NCBI RefSeq assembly: GCF_025698945.1
Contig: NZ_JAILWM010000001.1
Span: 1 to 64,000, forward strand
Direction: 5' to 3'
From: Nitrosopumilus sp.
GTDB taxonomy: Archaea; Thermoproteota; Nitrososphaeria; Nitrososphaerales; Nitrosopumilaceae
DNA length: 64,000 bases
Shown here: piece after piece, positions 62,091-64,000 of the stretch
Numbering within the stretch: the first letter of the stretch is position 1
How the letters are laid out: the number at the start of each line of letters is the position of its first letter
Position numbers and translations under genes: made by a program
The notes under the pieces: generated by a model
Database searches by the model: none
What the model was told of the DNA's origin: nothing
The model's input: the letters and a program-made list of their open reading frames with translations, nothing else

Positions 62091-62112
62091 ATATTCTACT
62101 TGGATAGAATAT
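62091..62112. promoter_or_regulatory. perfect inverted repeat before the three-repeat protein
   Basis: ATATTCTA (62091-62098) and TAGAATAT (62105-62112) with a 6-base spacer CTTGGA. It lies just upstream of a TATA box (CTTATAATG near 62119-62127), the position of an archaeal activator or repressor site. Together with the TCTATATAGT motif it suggests regulated, perhaps phosphate-dependent, expression. Confidence 0.5.
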
Positions 62113-62118
62113 GGATAC

Positions 62119-62127
62119 AGCTTATAA
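62119..62127 (+). promoter_or_regulatory. TATA box of the three-repeat protein gene
   Basis: TTATAATG region about 26 bases before the ATG at 62152, giving a leaderless transcript. Confidence 0.55.
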
Positions 62128-62151
62128 TGAAACAAAATAATTTAATTTACA

Positions 62152-63762
62152 ATGACTTGTAAAAACACAACAAACATTGCACTTTTAAGTATTGTTGCAG
62201 TTTTGGCAATTAGTCCATTTGTTTTCTCAAATGTATTAGCTGAAGAAAGTGAAGGTTACAAAATGATAGGTGATATTTCTCCTGTTCTAACTTTTACTTT
62301 TAGAGAGGGAGTTGAAATTTATGAATTCCCCGTATTTGAAATGGGAGAAAATTTTGCACAAAATTCAGGAACCTCTTTTTCAGTTGAAGGAACAGTTACC
62401 AAATCACCTCTTTTGCATAAAGCCATGGATGAAGCATACAAATACAGATTATCAAATGCAGCCTATGATCATCAATTCAAATACTTTGATGTAGACGCAA
62501 ATTTTGTACAAGGAGATAAATCAATACTTACACTTGATTACAATAATTGCAGAGTTGAAAATTATCAAATAGAAACCCTTGATTCTAATGATTATGAAAG
62601 TTATTTCAAGGAAGTTGGATTTGCTATTGTTGATAAGATAGATTTTGTATGTAGTGGAGTAAATATCGCTAATGTGGAAAAATCCTCTCTTGCAGAAACT
62701 ATGGTAGATTATGGTAGTTCTGGATTCAATTTTGCTAATGATGTTAAACCTTTGGCTACATTCAAATTTGATTCTGGAATTGAAAAAATTGAATTTCCTG
62801 TTTTTAATTTAATTTCAGGTTATCAAGAATCATCTGATAATGTAGTTACCCAGTTTCAACTTGAGGGTATTTTAGATTATTACCCATTATTGTACAATGC
62901 AATTGACAAATCAAGACAGGTATCGGGAATTTCTTCTGCATCACATATTGACTTTGATGTGTTGGTAGAATTTGCAAATTCTAATTCTACTCTCAGAGGT
63001 TTTAATTTTAAAGATTGTAGAATTTCTGATGCTAAAATAACTACTCAAAGTGACAAAGAAGAAGGATTTACTGGAAAAAGTGGATTTGCTCTAGTTCATC
63101 AATTAACTTTTACCTGCTCTGGACTTGCTCCAATAAACATGAATTATTCTAAACTTGGAGGAAATGGTCCAAGTTGGAAAGTTTCACAAATATACAATGC
63201 GTATACAGAACCAATTCAAAACACTGACAAAGGTCTAAAGACAGTTAGTACTTTTACTTTTGCAGATGGAATTGAAGAAATAGAATTCTCTATGTTTACT
63301 CAGAGTGATGTTTTAACTTCTACAGTTGATACAGGTTCTCCAGATATTACTGATAAACCTGCAGCTCCCACATTGGAATTGCGTGGAATTGTTGGAGACT
63401 ACCCAATGCTTTACAATTATGTAGATAAAATTCGTAAAGTGCAAGGTGTGGCTGGAACTCAGTTTAAAGACTTGGCAGATATTGATGTGAAAATAATTTC
63501 TAATGAAGAAATAATTCGCAGCTTTAACTATCAAAACTGCAGACCTACAGACTACAGCATATCTACTAACACTAACAGTGAAGAAAGTTATATGAAAAAC
63601 TCTTTTGCAATAGAGAGTATATTTGACTTTGAATGTCAGGGGTATCATCCAAACAATCCTGTATATGATGCAATGTTTGATGTAAAAAAAGCAAATACTG
63701 AAAGCTCAAAAGATCTTAGAAATACAGATCAATGGCGCGACGGTTTCACAGTTAGAAAATAA
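62152..63762 (+). CDS. exported protein with three copies of an unrecognised ~130-residue domain
   Basis: 536 residues; signal peptide about 1-30. Three domains at about 46-169, 202-323 and 366-497. Each starts T-F-x-F-x-x-G-(I/V)-E with EFPVF or EFSMF, has PLLHKAMD / PLLYNAID / PMLYNYVD in the middle, a Cys in NNCR/KDCR/QNCR and a second Cys near the end in DFVCSG/TFTCSG/DFECQG. The two Cys per copy (133/167, 289/322, 463/495) could form disulfides. A basic tail ends the protein. Lies between pstS and phoU; a role at the cell surface under phosphate limitation is inferred. Confidence 0.85.
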   Translation: MTCKNTTNIALLSIVAVLAISPFVFSNVLAEESEGYKMIGDISPVLTFTFREGVEIYEFPVFEMGENFAQNSGTSFSVEGTVTKSPLLHKAMDEAYKYRLSNAAYDHQFKYFDVDANFVQGDKSILTLDYNNCRVENYQIETLDSNDYESYFKEVGFAIVDKIDFVCSGVNIANVEKSSLAETMVDYGSSGFNFANDVKPLATFKFDSGIEKIEFPVFNLISGYQESSDNVVTQFQLEGILDYYPLLYNAIDKSRQVSGISSASHIDFDVLVEFANSNSTLRGFNFKDCRISDAKITTQSDKEEGFTGKSGFALVHQLTFTCSGLAPINMNYSKLGGNGPSWKVSQIYNAYTEPIQNTDKGLKTVSTFTFADGIEEIEFSMFTQSDVLTSTVDTGSPDITDKPAAPTLELRGIVGDYPMLYNYVDKIRKVQGVAGTQFKDLADIDVKIISNEEIIRSFNYQNCRPTDYSISTNTNSEESYMKNSFAIESIFDFECQGYHPNNPVYDAMFDVKKANTESSKDLRNTDQWRDGFTVRK

Positions 63763-63786
63763 CTTTTTTTTCTTTTTATTTTTTAT
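63763..63786 (+). terminator. T-rich terminator after the three-repeat protein
   Basis: T8 followed by CTTTTTATTTTTT directly after the stop; the same form as after pstS. Confidence 0.55.
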
Positions 63787-64000
63787 TTATTCTTCTAAAA
63801 TTATATTTTGAATGTTATCATCAATTGCAACTTCTGCAATATCACTGGAATACTCTGCTATTCTTCGTAAATCTTCTAATGCAAACCTAATGACGCTAGA
63901 ATTTTTCTCATTTTCATTAATTTTATTCATTATCTGTTTTTCATCATTAATTATCTGCGTAACTTTTTGAGCTACATTTTCTGCTTTTTCAAAATCATGT
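63787..64000 (-). CDS. phoU: PhoU-family phosphate regulator, C-terminal part (5' end outside window)
   Basis: The last 70 codons of a minus-strand gene entering from the right edge. The product is helical and contains RFALEDLRRIAEYSSDIAEVAIDDNI near the end, the PhoU repeat signature. PhoU controls phosphate uptake by the Pst transporter. Converges with the three-repeat protein gene; 24 bases apart. Confidence 0.82.
   Translation of the reverse strand, partial: HDFEKAENVAQKVTQIINDEKQIMNKINENEKNSSVIRFALEDLRRIAEYSSDIAEVAIDDNIQNIILEE

Overview
The window looks like a piece of a chromosome of an ammonia-oxidising archaeon of the Nitrosopumilus type (Thaumarchaeota/Nitrososphaerota). The basis is: AT-rich DNA; archaeal-only genes (Rpo3, SBDS-Rrp4-Rrp41-Rrp42 exosome cluster, Pcc1, prefoldin beta, short XPF, Nob1, EndA, archaeal Cbf5, CofE); many leaderless genes with a TATA box about 25 bases before the start codon; T-rich terminators; and exported proteins carrying the WIKNxAxWW module that I associate with this group. 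No IS element, CRISPR array, prophage or rRNA was seen. The assignment is inferred from gene content, not from a database match.

Layout. 1-7650: end of a PEPT-repeat protein, argF, then the 3' half of the spc ribosomal operon (uL18, uS5, uL30, uL15, secY, adenylate kinase, EMC3/YidC-like protein, CMP kinase, Cbf5). 7650-15150: small exported protein, intron-containing tRNA-Ser, AIM24 protein, a decayed stretch, a DUF432 + MscS pair, an FAD oxidoreductase, a hydroxyacid dehydrogenase and several microproteins. 15150-25480: 2-oxoacid:ferredoxin oxidoreductase, conserved unknowns, CofE, two adjacent aconitase-like LeuC/LeuD pairs, and a sugar-phosphate nucleotidylyltransferase. 25480-27450 (minus): uS9, uL13, eL18, Rpo3. 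27550-34550: information-processing run (SBDS, exosome, eL43, Pcc1, prefoldin, XPF), rhodanese, Nob1, NAD kinase. 34600-45900: second rhodanese, zinc-ferredoxin-like protein, glycosyltransferase, coiled-coil protein, antiporter, tRNA-Gly, uL16, EndA, a lone PLD-like domain, and a histidine kinase with a DUF4242-like input domain. 46100-64000: methyltransferase/UbiA-like pair, cupin, tRNA-Glu, metallothionein-like microprotein, exported proteins, a membrane-bound HTH regulator divergent from an exported beta-propeller protein, an ABC-2 exporter, an NHL-RTX protein, PstS, a three-repeat exported protein and the end of PhoU.

How genes connect. EndA is the enzyme expected to remove the intron of the tRNA-Ser in this window. 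CofE makes the F420 that the small deazaflavin-dependent nitroreductase-like protein would use. PstS and PhoU frame an unknown exported protein that probably belongs to phosphate response. The least described material is the membrane HTH/beta-propeller locus with an inverted repeat on the regulator's start codon, a 35-residue zinc-finger gene whose leaderless promoter holds a 23-bp inverted repeat, a set of Cys-rich microproteins of about 30-70 residues, and the three-repeat protein between pstS and phoU.
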